NCBI GenBank assembly: GCA_023511995.1
Contig: JAIMAL010000019.1
Location: forward strand, 1-51,046
Direction: 5' to 3'
DNA: 51,046 bases
Source of the DNA: Burkholderiales bacterium
Lineage (GTDB): Bacteria; Pseudomonadota; Gammaproteobacteria; Burkholderiales; Thiobacteraceae
Part shown: positions 8,420-15,875 of the stretch, piece after piece
How positions within the stretch are numbered: position 1 is the stretch's first letter
Layout: each line of letters begins with the position of its first letter
Program-made: the position numbers and the translations under genes
The notes under the pieces: model-generated
Database searches by the model: none
What the model saw: the letters and a program-made list of their open reading frames with translations, nothing else
Told to the model about the DNA's origin: nothing

Positions 8420-9355
8420 ATGCGCATTGCCATCATTCTCGACCCCCTCGAACACATCAAGACCTACAAGGATTCCACCTTCGCCATCATGCGCGAGGCG
8501 GCGCGGCGGGGGCATGGGCTCTTCGTCATGGAGCAGGGCGATCTCTGGCTTGAAGGTGGTGAGGTGCTCGCCCGTGTGAGCCGGCTCACCCTGGTGGATG
8601 ACGCGCTGGCCTGGTATTCCGTGGAGGAGGCGCAAACCCATGCGCTCACGGATTTCGACTGGGTGCTCATGCGCAAGGACCCACCTTTCGACATGGAATA
8701 CGTGTACAGCACCTATCTGCTGGAGCTCGCCGAAAGGGCGGGGGCGCGCATCCTCAACCGTCCGGCCGCCATCCGCGACTATAACGAGAAACTCTCCATT
8801 GCCCGCTTCCCCCGTTTCATGGCCCCCACCCTGGTGAGCCGCGACATGGCCCGTATCCGCGCCTTCATCGCAACGCAGGGTGAGGCGGTGATCAAGCCGC
8901 TCGATGCCATGGGGGGCACCAGCGTGTTCCGCACAAGCCTCCTGGATCCCAATCTTAACGTCATCGTGGAGACCATGACCCGGATGGGCACGCGCACGGT
9001 GATGACCCAGCGTTATATCCCGGAGATCGCGCTAGGGGACAAGCGCATTCTTTTGATCGACGGCGAACCGGTGCCCTGGGCGCTCGCGCGCATCCCCAGG
9101 CCAGGGGAGACGCGGGGCAATCTGGCGGCGGGGGGCCGCGGCGTGGCTCAACCCCTCTCAGCGCGGGACCGGGAGATTGCCGAAACCGTGGGTCCGGTGC
9201 TGAAGCAGGCAGGCCTGTTTCTGGTGGGGCTCGATGTGATCGGCGACTGGCTGACCGAGATCAACGTGACCAGTCCCACCGGCATGCAGGAGATCACGGC
9301 GCAGACGGGTTTCGATGTGGCAGCCCTGTTCCTGGATGCCCTGGAGCGGCAATGA
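8420..9355 (+). CDS. gshB: Glutathione synthetase
   Basis: The 311-residue ATP-grasp enzyme adds glycine to gamma-glutamylcysteine. It shows the GshB substrate motif MRKDPPFDMEY (about 85-95), the ATP-binding KPLDAMGGTSVF near 165, GDKRILLIDGEPV near 215, the glycine-rich lid NLAAGGRG near 240 and the Mg ligand region TEINVTSPTG near 280. It follows gshA in the same operon. Its stop codon overlaps the apbE start (ATGA), so apbE is probably translationally coupled. Confidence 0.97.
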   Translation: MRIAIILDPLEHIKTYKDSTFAIMREAARRGHGLFVMEQGDLWLEGGEVLARVSRLTLVDDALAWYSVEEAQTHALTDFDWVLMRKDPPFDMEYVYSTYLLELAERAGARILNRPAAIRDYNEKLSIARFPRFMAPTLVSRDMARIRAFIATQGEAVIKPLDAMGGTSVFRTSLLDPNLNVIVETMTRMGTRTVMTQRYIPEIALGDKRILLIDGEPVPWALARIPRPGETRGNLAAGGRGVAQPLSARDREIAETVGPVLKQAGLFLVGLDVIGDWLTEINVTSPTGMQEITAQTGFDVAALFLDALERQ

Positions 9356-10389
9356 AGGGGGCGCTTCGCCTTCTCATTCTCACCCTTGTGCTGCAGCTCG
9401 CTGGCTGTGGACGCCCGCCGGTGCATCAGGAGCAGGCCTATGTTTTCGGCACCCTGGTGGAGGTCACCATCTATGGTGAGCCGGAAGGCCGGGCGCGGGA
9501 GGCCGCTGGCCGAGTGTTGCGGGAATTCGATCGCCTGCACGCGAAGTTCCATGCCTGGAAACCCAGCGAGGTGACCACTGTCAATGCCGCCTTTGCCCGG
9601 GGCGAGGCGGTGCCGGTCTCGCCGGAACTGGCCACCGCCATCGAGGATGCCCGCCACTGGTGGGCGCTTTCCGGTGGGCTTTTCAATCCTGCCATCGGCC
9701 GGCTGGTTGCGTTGTGGGGCTTCCATGGTGACGAGTTCCGCCCCCAGCGTCCCAGCAACGCCGCCATTGCCGAGGTGGTGGTCGCCCGCCCCGGCATGGG
9801 GGACATCACCATCGCGAAAGGACAGGCGATGAGCCGCAATCGTTTCGTTGCCCTCGACTTCGGCGGTTACGCAAAGGGCCTTGCCCTTGATGTGGCGGCG
9901 CGGGAGCTTTCCACGATGGGTGTGCGCAACGCCCTCATCAATATCGGCGGCAATGTGTTGGCCTTGGGACGTGCGGGTGATCGGCCCTGGCACGTGGCTA
10001 TCCAGCATCCGCGCAAGCCCGGGGTGCTCGCCGAGCTGGACCTCTACGACGGCGAGGCGATCGGCACTTCCGGAGACTACCAGCGCTATTTCGAATTGGA
10101 TGGCCGACGTTATTGTCATCTCATCGACCCCACCACCGGCTGGCCGGCGCAGGGTGTGCAGGCGGTGACGGTGCTCATCCCGGGTGGGCCCAAGGCGGGG
10201 GTGCGTTCGGATGTGGCCTCCAAGCCCCTTTTCATTGCCGGTCCCGCCGGCTGGCAGCAGGCGGCGCAGCGCATGGGGATAAGCCACGCCCTGCTGGTGG
10301 ACGGGGAGGGTAAAATATTCGTCACACAGCGTCTTGCGCGGCGGCTGAAATTTTCTGCCGACGCCCCCAAGCCGGTGATCGTGCCCTGA
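9352..10389 (+). CDS. apbE: FAD:protein FMN transferase (lipoprotein)
   Basis: The 345-residue protein has a lipoprotein signal with the lipobox LAGC (Cys19), so it is anchored to the periplasmic side of a membrane. ApbE transfers FMN from FAD to a Thr or Ser in targets such as RnfG/NqrC or NosR. Family motifs are present: YVFGTLVEVTIYG at the start of the domain, ALDFGGYAKGLALD, NIGGNVLALG, and HLIDPTTGWPA, part of the metal/FAD site. No Rnf or Nqr genes are in the window, so the target is unknown. Confidence 0.95.
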   Translation: MKGALRLLILTLVLQLAGCGRPPVHQEQAYVFGTLVEVTIYGEPEGRAREAAGRVLREFDRLHAKFHAWKPSEVTTVNAAFARGEAVPVSPELATAIEDARHWWALSGGLFNPAIGRLVALWGFHGDEFRPQRPSNAAIAEVVVARPGMGDITIAKGQAMSRNRFVALDFGGYAKGLALDVAARELSTMGVRNALINIGGNVLALGRAGDRPWHVAIQHPRKPGVLAELDLYDGEAIGTSGDYQRYFELDGRRYCHLIDPTTGWPAQGVQAVTVLIPGGPKAGVRSDVASKPLFIAGPAGWQQAAQRMGISHALLVDGEGKIFVTQRLARRLKFSADAPKPVIVP

Positions 10390-10428
10390 AGGCCGGAGCT
10401 ACTGGCACGGATTTTTCTTGATGAACAA

Positions 10429-10451
10429 GGCCGGCGCAGGGTACGCCGGCC
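10429..10451 (+). other. Strong hairpin between apbE and the PTS IIA gene
   Basis: An 8-bp GC stem (GGCCGGCG at 10429-10436 with CGCCGGCC at 10444-10451, loop of 7 nt) lies in the 118-nt gap. No T-run follows, so it is not a standard terminator. It could stabilise an mRNA end or attenuate transcription into the PTS genes. Confidence 0.55.
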
Positions 10452-10507
10452 GCAGGCAACGCGGAGTTGCTGCAATGATGCCGGGATGGCCCGGCAGGGA
10501 TGGCATC

Positions 10508-10921
10508 ATGGTTGGTATTCTGATCATCGCCCATGGCAACCTGGGCGAGAGTCTCATCCACTGTGCGAACCACGTGTTCGGCACGCGGCCGCCGCGACTG
10601 GGCGCCCTCAGCGTAAGCGTGCACGATGATCCCGCCGTGCTGCTGCCGCGGGCGCGGGCGCTGGTGGCGGAGCTCGACGACGGCAGCGGTGTGCTGGTGC
10701 TTTCCGACATCTATGGTGCCACACCATGCAACGTGGGCTGTCAGCTCTTGCAGGCGGGACGGGTGGAAGTGGTGGCGGGCGTGAACCTGCCCATGCTGGT
10801 GCGGGTGCTTACCTATCGGGAACAGCCGCTGCAGGTGGTGGTGGAGAAGGCCGTCACCGGTGGCCGGGAGGGAGTCATCGAGGTGTCCAAGGAAGCATGT
10901 CGTGTTGCAACAGGACGTTGA
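10508..10921 (+). CDS. PTS mannose-type EIIA domain protein (regulatory PTS)
   Basis: The 137-residue protein is a lone EIIA-Man-like domain with the phosphorylatable His9 in GILIIAHGNLG and the SDIYGATPCN active-site loop. In sugar-transporting systems this domain passes phosphate to EIIB. Here it is followed only by HPr and enzyme I, with no EIIB or EIIC genes, which is the cytoplasmic regulatory PTS arrangement common in Betaproteobacteria. ATG 10508 was chosen because the family begins at this motif. The ptsH start lies inside its end (20-bp overlap). Confidence 0.92.
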   Translation: MVGILIIAHGNLGESLIHCANHVFGTRPPRLGALSVSVHDDPAVLLPRARALVAELDDGSGVLVLSDIYGATPCNVGCQLLQAGRVEVVAGVNLPMLVRVLTYREQPLQVVVEKAVTGGREGVIEVSKEACRVATGR

Positions 10922-11171
10922 AATCACCAACAAGCTGGGTTTGCATGCGCGTGCTTCGGCAAAGCTTTCTCAGCTTGCCGGCCGTTTTCAGAGCGATGTC
11001 TTTCTCGAACGCAACGGCAACCGGGTCAACGCCAAGAGCATCATGGGCGTGATGATGCTGGCCGCCGGCAAGGGCAGCGTCATCCGTATCGAGACCAACG
11101 GGCCGGACGAGGCGGAAGCGATGGCCGCCCTCATGGACCTCATCCATGACAAATTCGGCGAGGGGCAATGA
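10902..11171 (+). CDS. ptsH: Phosphocarrier protein HPr
   Basis: The 89-residue HPr has phosphorylatable His15 in NKLGLHARAS and Ser46 in NAKSIMGVMML, exactly the canonical positions when translation starts at GTG 10902. An AAGGA site lies 8 nt upstream of that GTG. HPr accepts phosphate from enzyme I (the next gene) and gives it to the EIIA just upstream. The retained Ser46 keeps the site used by HPr kinase (HprK), although hprK is not in the window. The gene overlaps the EIIA gene by 20 bp in another frame. Confidence 0.95.
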   Translation: MLQQDVEITNKLGLHARASAKLSQLAGRFQSDVFLERNGNRVNAKSIMGVMMLAAGKGSVIRIETNGPDEAEAMAALMDLIHDKFGEGQ

Positions 11172-11206
11172 CCCTCGTCGCCGCTTAAGGGGAGGGGAGG
11201 GCGCCC

Positions 11207-12937
11207 ATGAGCTTCACCATGCACGGGGTGGCCGTCTCCGGTGGCATTGCCATCGGCTTTGCCCATCTCGTCTCCCATGCCGCCCTCGATGTCCCCCACT
11301 ATGTCCTGCCCCAGCATCTGCTGGAGGAGGAAAAGGCGCGTTTCGATGCCGCGGTGGCGGCGGTGCGTGCCGAGCTCGAGGGCATGCGCGCCCACATCCC
11401 GCCGGATGCGCCGCCCGAGGTGGAAGCCTTCCTCGAAGTCCACCTCATGATCCTCAACGACTCCAGCCTGTCCAAGGTGCCCAAGCAGCTCATCGAAGCG
11501 CAGCAGTGCAATGCCGAATGGGCACTCACCCAGCAGATGGAGAATCTCCTCGACCAGTTCGAGCGCATCGAGGACCCCTACCTGCGGGAGCGCAAGCAGG
11601 ATGTCATCCAGGTGGTGGAAAAGGTGCTCAAGGAGCTCCTCGGGCACCCGGGCGTGCCCGCGGAGGCGCGCACCCCCGAGGAAGATAGCATCCTGGTGGC
11701 GCACGATCTGTCACCGGCGGACATGATCCTCTTCAAGCGGCACAAATTCGCCGCCTTCATCACCGACGTGGGCGGGGCCACTTCCCACACCGCCATTCTC
11801 GCCCGCAGTCTCAACATCCCCTCGGTGGTGGCCTTGCACCACGCGCGCAGTCTCATCCGCGAGCACGAGCTGATCATCGTCGATGGCGACCAGGGCGTGG
11901 TCATCGTCAACCCCGACCAGCACGTGCTGGCGGAATATCGTCTGCGCAAGAACCAGTGGGAGCTGGAACGCCAGAAACTCAAGCGGCTGGCGCAGACGAA
12001 GACACGCACCCTCGACGGCACGCCGGTGGAGCTGCATGCCAACATCGAGTTGCCGCAGGACGTGGCGCAGGTGAAGGAAAACGGTGCCACCGGCATCGGC
12101 CTCTTCCGCAGCGAATTCCTGTTCATGAATCGCAGCGACCTGCCCGGCGAGGACGAACAGTTCGAGTTCTACCGGCAGGTGGTGGCGGCGATGGAGGGTG
12201 CGCCGGTCACCATCCGCACCCTGGATCTAGGCGCGGACAAACAGTTGAGCCACGCGGAACGGCCGCCCAGCGCCAACCCGGCGCTGGGGCTGAGGGCGAT
12301 CCGCCTCTGTCTTGCCGAGCCGCAGCTCTTCCACACCCAGCTACGGGCCATTCTGCGCGCCTCCCACTACGGCCGGGTGCAGATTCTCATCCCCATGCTG
12401 GCCACGGTGCAGGAACTGGAGCACACCCTGCATCTCATCGAGGTGGCGAAAAAAAGTCTCGACGCCGATGGCATCCCTTACGACCGGGCGGTCAAGGTGG
12501 GGGGCATGATCGAGATTCCCGCCGCCGCACTCATGGCGCAGACCTTCGTCCGCAAGCTGGATTTCCTTTCCATCGGCACCAACGACCTCATCCAGTACAC
12601 GCTGGCCATCGACCGCACCGATGACAGCGTGGCCCACCTCTATGATCCCCTGCATCCGGCGGTGCTGCAGCTCGTCGCCCACACCATCCGCACCGCCAAC
12701 CGCAGCGGCACGCCGGTGGCGGTGTGCGGTGAAATGGCGGGGGACCCGAAACTCACCCGCCTGCTGCTTGGCTTCGGCCTGCGGGAATTCTCCATGCATC
12801 CGGCACATCTCTTGGCGGTCAAGCAACAGGTGCTGAAAACCAACCTGCCCGAAGTGCAGAATCTGGTGAGCAAGATGCTGAAGACCGAAGAGCCGGAAAA
12901 AATACGCGCCCTGCTCGCCCGGCTGAACAGCCTGTGA
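11207..12937 (+). CDS. ptsI: Phosphoenolpyruvate-protein phosphotransferase (PTS enzyme I)
   Basis: The 576-residue cytoplasmic enzyme moves phosphate from PEP to HPr. It shows the N-terminal HPr-binding helical part, the phosphohistidine domain GGATSHTAILARS with His194, and the C-terminal PEP-binding barrel with GIGLFRSEFLFM, the MIEIPAAALMA and SIGTNDLIQYTLAIDR segments, and CGEMAGDP. It lies 35 nt after ptsH. As no EIIB/EIIC is encoded nearby, the phosphate relay probably ends in regulation rather than in sugar uptake. Confidence 0.97.
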   Translation: MSFTMHGVAVSGGIAIGFAHLVSHAALDVPHYVLPQHLLEEEKARFDAAVAAVRAELEGMRAHIPPDAPPEVEAFLEVHLMILNDSSLSKVPKQLIEAQQCNAEWALTQQMENLLDQFERIEDPYLRERKQDVIQVVEKVLKELLGHPGVPAEARTPEEDSILVAHDLSPADMILFKRHKFAAFITDVGGATSHTAILARSLNIPSVVALHHARSLIREHELIIVDGDQGVVIVNPDQHVLAEYRLRKNQWELERQKLKRLAQTKTRTLDGTPVELHANIELPQDVAQVKENGATGIGLFRSEFLFMNRSDLPGEDEQFEFYRQVVAAMEGAPVTIRTLDLGADKQLSHAERPPSANPALGLRAIRLCLAEPQLFHTQLRAILRASHYGRVQILIPMLATVQELEHTLHLIEVAKKSLDADGIPYDRAVKVGGMIEIPAAALMAQTFVRKLDFLSIGTNDLIQYTLAIDRTDDSVAHLYDPLHPAVLQLVAHTIRTANRSGTPVAVCGEMAGDPKLTRLLLGFGLREFSMHPAHLLAVKQQVLKTNLPEVQNLVSKMLKTEEPEKIRALLARLNSL

Positions 12938-12942
12938 GCCGG

Positions 12943-12948
12943 TATAAT
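12943..12948 (+). promoter_or_regulatory. Possible -10 box (TATAAT) for the D,D-carboxypeptidase gene
   Basis: A perfect TATAAT lies 35 nt before the next start codon, just after the ptsI stop. No good -35 was found at 16-18 bp. Confidence 0.4.
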
Positions 12949-12982
12949 CCCCTGCCCTTGGTGAACCCCTGCGGATGCAAGC

Positions 12983-14119
12983 ATGAAAAAAATCCTTTTC
13001 ACCCTGCTCATGTTTCTCCCCTGGCTGCCGGCGCAGGCGCAGGGACTGGTGCCGCCGCCGGCTGCGCCGGATATTGCTGCGCGTTCGTGGCTGCTCATGG
13101 ATTTCCAGAGCGGCCAGGTGTTGCAGGCCCAGAATGCGGACGAGCGCATCGAACCGGCGTCGCTGACCAAACTGATGACCGCCTATCTCGCCTTCACCGC
13201 CATCCGGCAGGGTCGGCTCAAGCTCACCGACAGCCTGCCGGTGTCGGAGAAGGCCTGGCGTAGCGAAGGCTCCCGCATGTTCCTCGATCCCCGGCAGCCG
13301 GCGCGGGTGGAGGATCTGCTCAAGGGCATGATCGTGCAGTCGGGCAATGATGCCTGTATCACCCTGGCGGAAGGGATTGCCGGCAGCGAAGAGGCCTTCG
13401 TGGAACTCATGAACCGCGAGGCGAAGCGCCTGGGGCTTGCCAACACCCATTTCACCAATTCCACGGGGCTGCCCCATCCGCAACACTATTCCACGGCGCG
13501 CGACTTGGCGCGGCTGGCGGCGGCGCTGATCCGAGATTTTCCCGAGTTCTATCGCCTCTACTCGCTGAAGGAATTCACCTACAACAAAATCACCCAACCC
13601 AACCGCAACCGCCTGCTGTGGCAGGACCCCTATGTGGACGGGGTGAAGACCGGCCACACCGAAGGGGCGGGCTACTGTCTCATCGCCTCTGCCAAACGGG
13701 GGGAGATGCGGCTGATTTCAGTGGTGGCCGGCGCCGCTTCCGACAATGCCCGCACCATGGAAAGCCAGAAGCTCCTCAACTACGGCTTCCAGTTTTACGA
13801 GACCTACCGCCTCTACCGCAAAGGGCAGACCGTCGCCACCCTGCCGGTGTACAAGGGCGCGGCAAAGACGGTGGCGGCGGGCTTCGACCAGGATGTGTAT
13901 CTCTCCCTGCCCAAGGGCTACTATGCCCAGGCGAAGGCCAGCCTGGCAAGCCGCCAGCCCCTTCTGGCGCCCCTTGCCAAAGGGCAGCCGGTGGGAACGC
14001 TCACCATCGAGGTGGGGGGTAGGCCCTATGCCAACTTCACGCTGCAGGCCATGCAGGAGGTGGGCGTGGCGGGCCTGTTCCGCCGCGCCTGGGATACGGT
14101 GCGCCTGTGGTGGCGATGA
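12983..14119 (+). CDS. dacA: D-alanyl-D-alanine carboxypeptidase, PBP5/6 type
   Basis: The 378-residue penicillin-binding protein trims the terminal D-Ala of peptidoglycan stem peptides in the periplasm. It has a signal peptide (about 1-20, ending AQAQ), the catalytic SxxK at Ser60-Lys63 (ASLTKL), SGN at 120-122 and KTG at 222-224. After the catalytic part comes the beta-rich PBP5 C-terminal domain. The end (AGLFRRAWDTVRLWWR) is an amphipathic helix that would anchor it to the inner membrane. Whether it is closest to dacA or dacC of E. coli was not resolved. A D-amino-acid transaminase gene follows almost directly. Confidence 0.95.
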   Translation: MKKILFTLLMFLPWLPAQAQGLVPPPAAPDIAARSWLLMDFQSGQVLQAQNADERIEPASLTKLMTAYLAFTAIRQGRLKLTDSLPVSEKAWRSEGSRMFLDPRQPARVEDLLKGMIVQSGNDACITLAEGIAGSEEAFVELMNREAKRLGLANTHFTNSTGLPHPQHYSTARDLARLAAALIRDFPEFYRLYSLKEFTYNKITQPNRNRLLWQDPYVDGVKTGHTEGAGYCLIASAKRGEMRLISVVAGAASDNARTMESQKLLNYGFQFYETYRLYRKGQTVATLPVYKGAAKTVAAGFDQDVYLSLPKGYYAQAKASLASRQPLLAPLAKGQPVGTLTIEVGGRPYANFTLQAMQEVGVAGLFRRAWDTVRLWWR

Positions 14120-14127
14120 GGGAGACG

Positions 14128-14979
14128 ATGACGGTCTATCTCAATGGCCGCTGGCTCCCGATGGAGGAGGCGATGGTGCCCGTGCTGGATCGGGGCTTCA
14201 TCTTCGGCGATGGGGTGTATGAGGTGATCCCCGTCTATTCGCGGCGCCCCTTCCGCCTGCGGGAGCATTTGCGCCGGCTGCAATACAGTCTCACCGCGAT
14301 CAAGCTTGCCAACCCCCATGGAGAGGCGGAGTGGACAGCGTTGATCGAAGCGCTCATCGCCCGCAACGAGGGGGAGGACCAGTATCTTTATCTGCAGGTG
14401 ACGCGCGGTCCGGCCAAGCGGGACCATGCCTTTCCGCCGGTGGTTCGGCCCACGGTGTTCATGATGAGCACGCCCCTTTTGCCGCCCGACCCCGTCCTCA
14501 AGCAGGAGGGGGTGACCGCCATCACCGCCATCGACAACCGCTGGCTGCGTTGCGACATCAAATCCATCTCCCTGCTGCCCAATGTGCTGCTGCGGCAACT
14601 GGCGGTGGAGGCGGGGGCCATGGAGGCGGTTCTCCTACGCGATGGTTTCCTCACCGAAGGCGCGGCGAGCAACATCTTTGTCGTCAAGGACGGGGCATTG
14701 CATGCCCCACCCAAGGACAACCTGATGCTTGCCGGCATCACCTACGATGTGGTGGTGGAGCTCGCCCAGGCCGACGGCATTCCGGTCCACATCCGGCGCA
14801 TTGCTGAGGCGGAGCTGCGCAACGCAGACGAACTGTGGCTCACCTCCTCGACGCGAGAAGTGCTCCCCATCACGCGGCTCGACGGAAAAGTGGTGGGCAA
14901 CGGCCGGCCGGGGCCTCTCTTTGCGCGCATGGATGCCCTCTATCAGGCCTTCAAGGCCACCGCCATGCGGGGCGGTTGA
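14128..14979 (+). CDS. dat: D-amino acid aminotransferase (class IV, PLP)
   Basis: The 283-residue class IV PLP enzyme interconverts D-alanine and D-glutamate with their 2-oxo acids. Starting at ATG 14128, the PLP lysine is Lys145 in RCDIKSISLLPNV, the position reported for Bacillus D-AAT. Other family marks are DRGFIFGDGVYEV (about 21-33), the FLTEGAASNIFVV cofactor loop and WLTSSTREVLP. Longer starts (14107 GTG, 14116 ATG) overlap dacA, and 14128 has the best ribosome site (GGGAG). Placement after a D-Ala carboxypeptidase suggests recycling or supply of D-amino acids for the cell wall. Confidence 0.92.
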   Translation: MTVYLNGRWLPMEEAMVPVLDRGFIFGDGVYEVIPVYSRRPFRLREHLRRLQYSLTAIKLANPHGEAEWTALIEALIARNEGEDQYLYLQVTRGPAKRDHAFPPVVRPTVFMMSTPLLPPDPVLKQEGVTAITAIDNRWLRCDIKSISLLPNVLLRQLAVEAGAMEAVLLRDGFLTEGAASNIFVVKDGALHAPPKDNLMLAGITYDVVVELAQADGIPVHIRRIAEAELRNADELWLTSSTREVLPITRLDGKVVGNGRPGPLFARMDALYQAFKATAMRGG

Positions 14980-14980
14980 A

Positions 14981-15244
14981 ATGAGTGACGGCAGCGGGCT
15001 CGAATTCCCTCAGCGCTTCCCCATCAAGATCATGGGCGAGGCGCGCGATGATTTTGCGCAGACCATGGTGGAGATCGTCCTGCGCCACGCACCGGATTAT
15101 GATCCGGCCGCCACGGAGATGCGGCCCTCCCGCAACGGCCGTTATCTTAGCCTCACCTGCACCATCCACGCCGTCTCCCGCGCCCAGCTCGACGCCCTCT
15201 ATGGCGAGTTGAGCCGGCATCCCTGGGTCAAGGTGGTGCTCTGA
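14981..15244 (+). CDS. ybeD: YbeD/DUF493 family protein
   Basis: The 87-residue protein has the YbeD fold signature: [25 protein letters not shown] at the N-terminus and [25 protein letters not shown] in the middle, ending with HPWVKVVL. YbeD is an ACT-like small protein usually found beside lipB, as here, and its function is not settled. It starts 1 nt after the dat stop and ends 7 nt before lipB, so it is part of the same operon. Confidence 0.92.
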   Translation: MSDGSGLEFPQRFPIKIMGEARDDFAQTMVEIVLRHAPDYDPAATEMRPSRNGRYLSLTCTIHAVSRAQLDALYGELSRHPWVKVVL

Positions 15245-15251
15245 GGCAGCC

Positions 15252-15872
15252 ATGGCCCACACCGCCAACCCCCTGCTCGTCGTGCGCCGGCTGGGGCGGG
15301 TGGAGTATTCCACCACCTGGCAGGCGATGCAGGCATTCACCGCCCAGCGCGGGCCCGACACTGCGGACGAACTGTGGCTGTTGGAACACCCGCCCGTCTT
15401 CACCCTAGGGCTTGCGGGCAGACGCAGCCACATCCTGCGCGCCAGCGACATCCCCATCATCGCCAGCGACCGCGGCGGCCAGGTGACCTACCACGGGCCG
15501 GGGCAGATCGTGGCCTATCTGCTCCTGGATTTGCGCCGGCGCGGATACGGCGTGCGGGAGCTGGTGCAGCGCATGGAGCAGGCGGTGATCGATCTCCTCG
15601 CCGACTATGGCATCGAGGGCCGACGTCGTGACAAGGCGCCGGGGGTCTATGTGGCGGAAAAGAAAATCGCCGCGTTGGGTCTGCGCATCCGCCAGGGCAG
15701 GAGTTATCACGGTCTCGCCCTCAATGTGGACATGGATCTGGCGCCCTTCACCTGGATCGATCCCTGCGGCTATCCGGGCCTTGAGGTCACCCAGTTGCGC
15801 GATCTGGGGGTGGCGGAGCCTTTGCCGGCGGTGGCCGAACGCTTGGCCGCGAGGCTTGCCCGCTGCCTCTGA
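15252..15872 (+). CDS. lipB: Octanoyl-[ACP]:protein N-octanoyltransferase
   Basis: The 206-residue enzyme transfers octanoyl from ACP to lipoyl domains, the first step of lipoate assembly. It has the conserved [12 protein letters not shown] segment (74-85), the catalytic Lys138 in EKKIAALG and catalytic Cys172 in PCGYPG. lipA, which usually follows, is absent. The gene ends 3 nt before the convergent dynamin-like gene. Confidence 0.96.
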   Translation: MAHTANPLLVVRRLGRVEYSTTWQAMQAFTAQRGPDTADELWLLEHPPVFTLGLAGRRSHILRASDIPIIASDRGGQVTYHGPGQIVAYLLLDLRRRGYGVRELVQRMEQAVIDLLADYGIEGRRRDKAPGVYVAEKKIAALGLRIRQGRSYHGLALNVDMDLAPFTWIDPCGYPGLEVTQLRDLGVAEPLPAVAERLAARLARCL

Positions 15873-15875
15873 GGG

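Noticed and set aside
10403-10418. A second sigma-54-like sequence before the PTS EIIA gene (TGGCACG-GATT-TTTC).
   Set aside because: The -24 part is good, but the required GC at the -12 position is TC, so it is not a convincing sigma-54 promoter.
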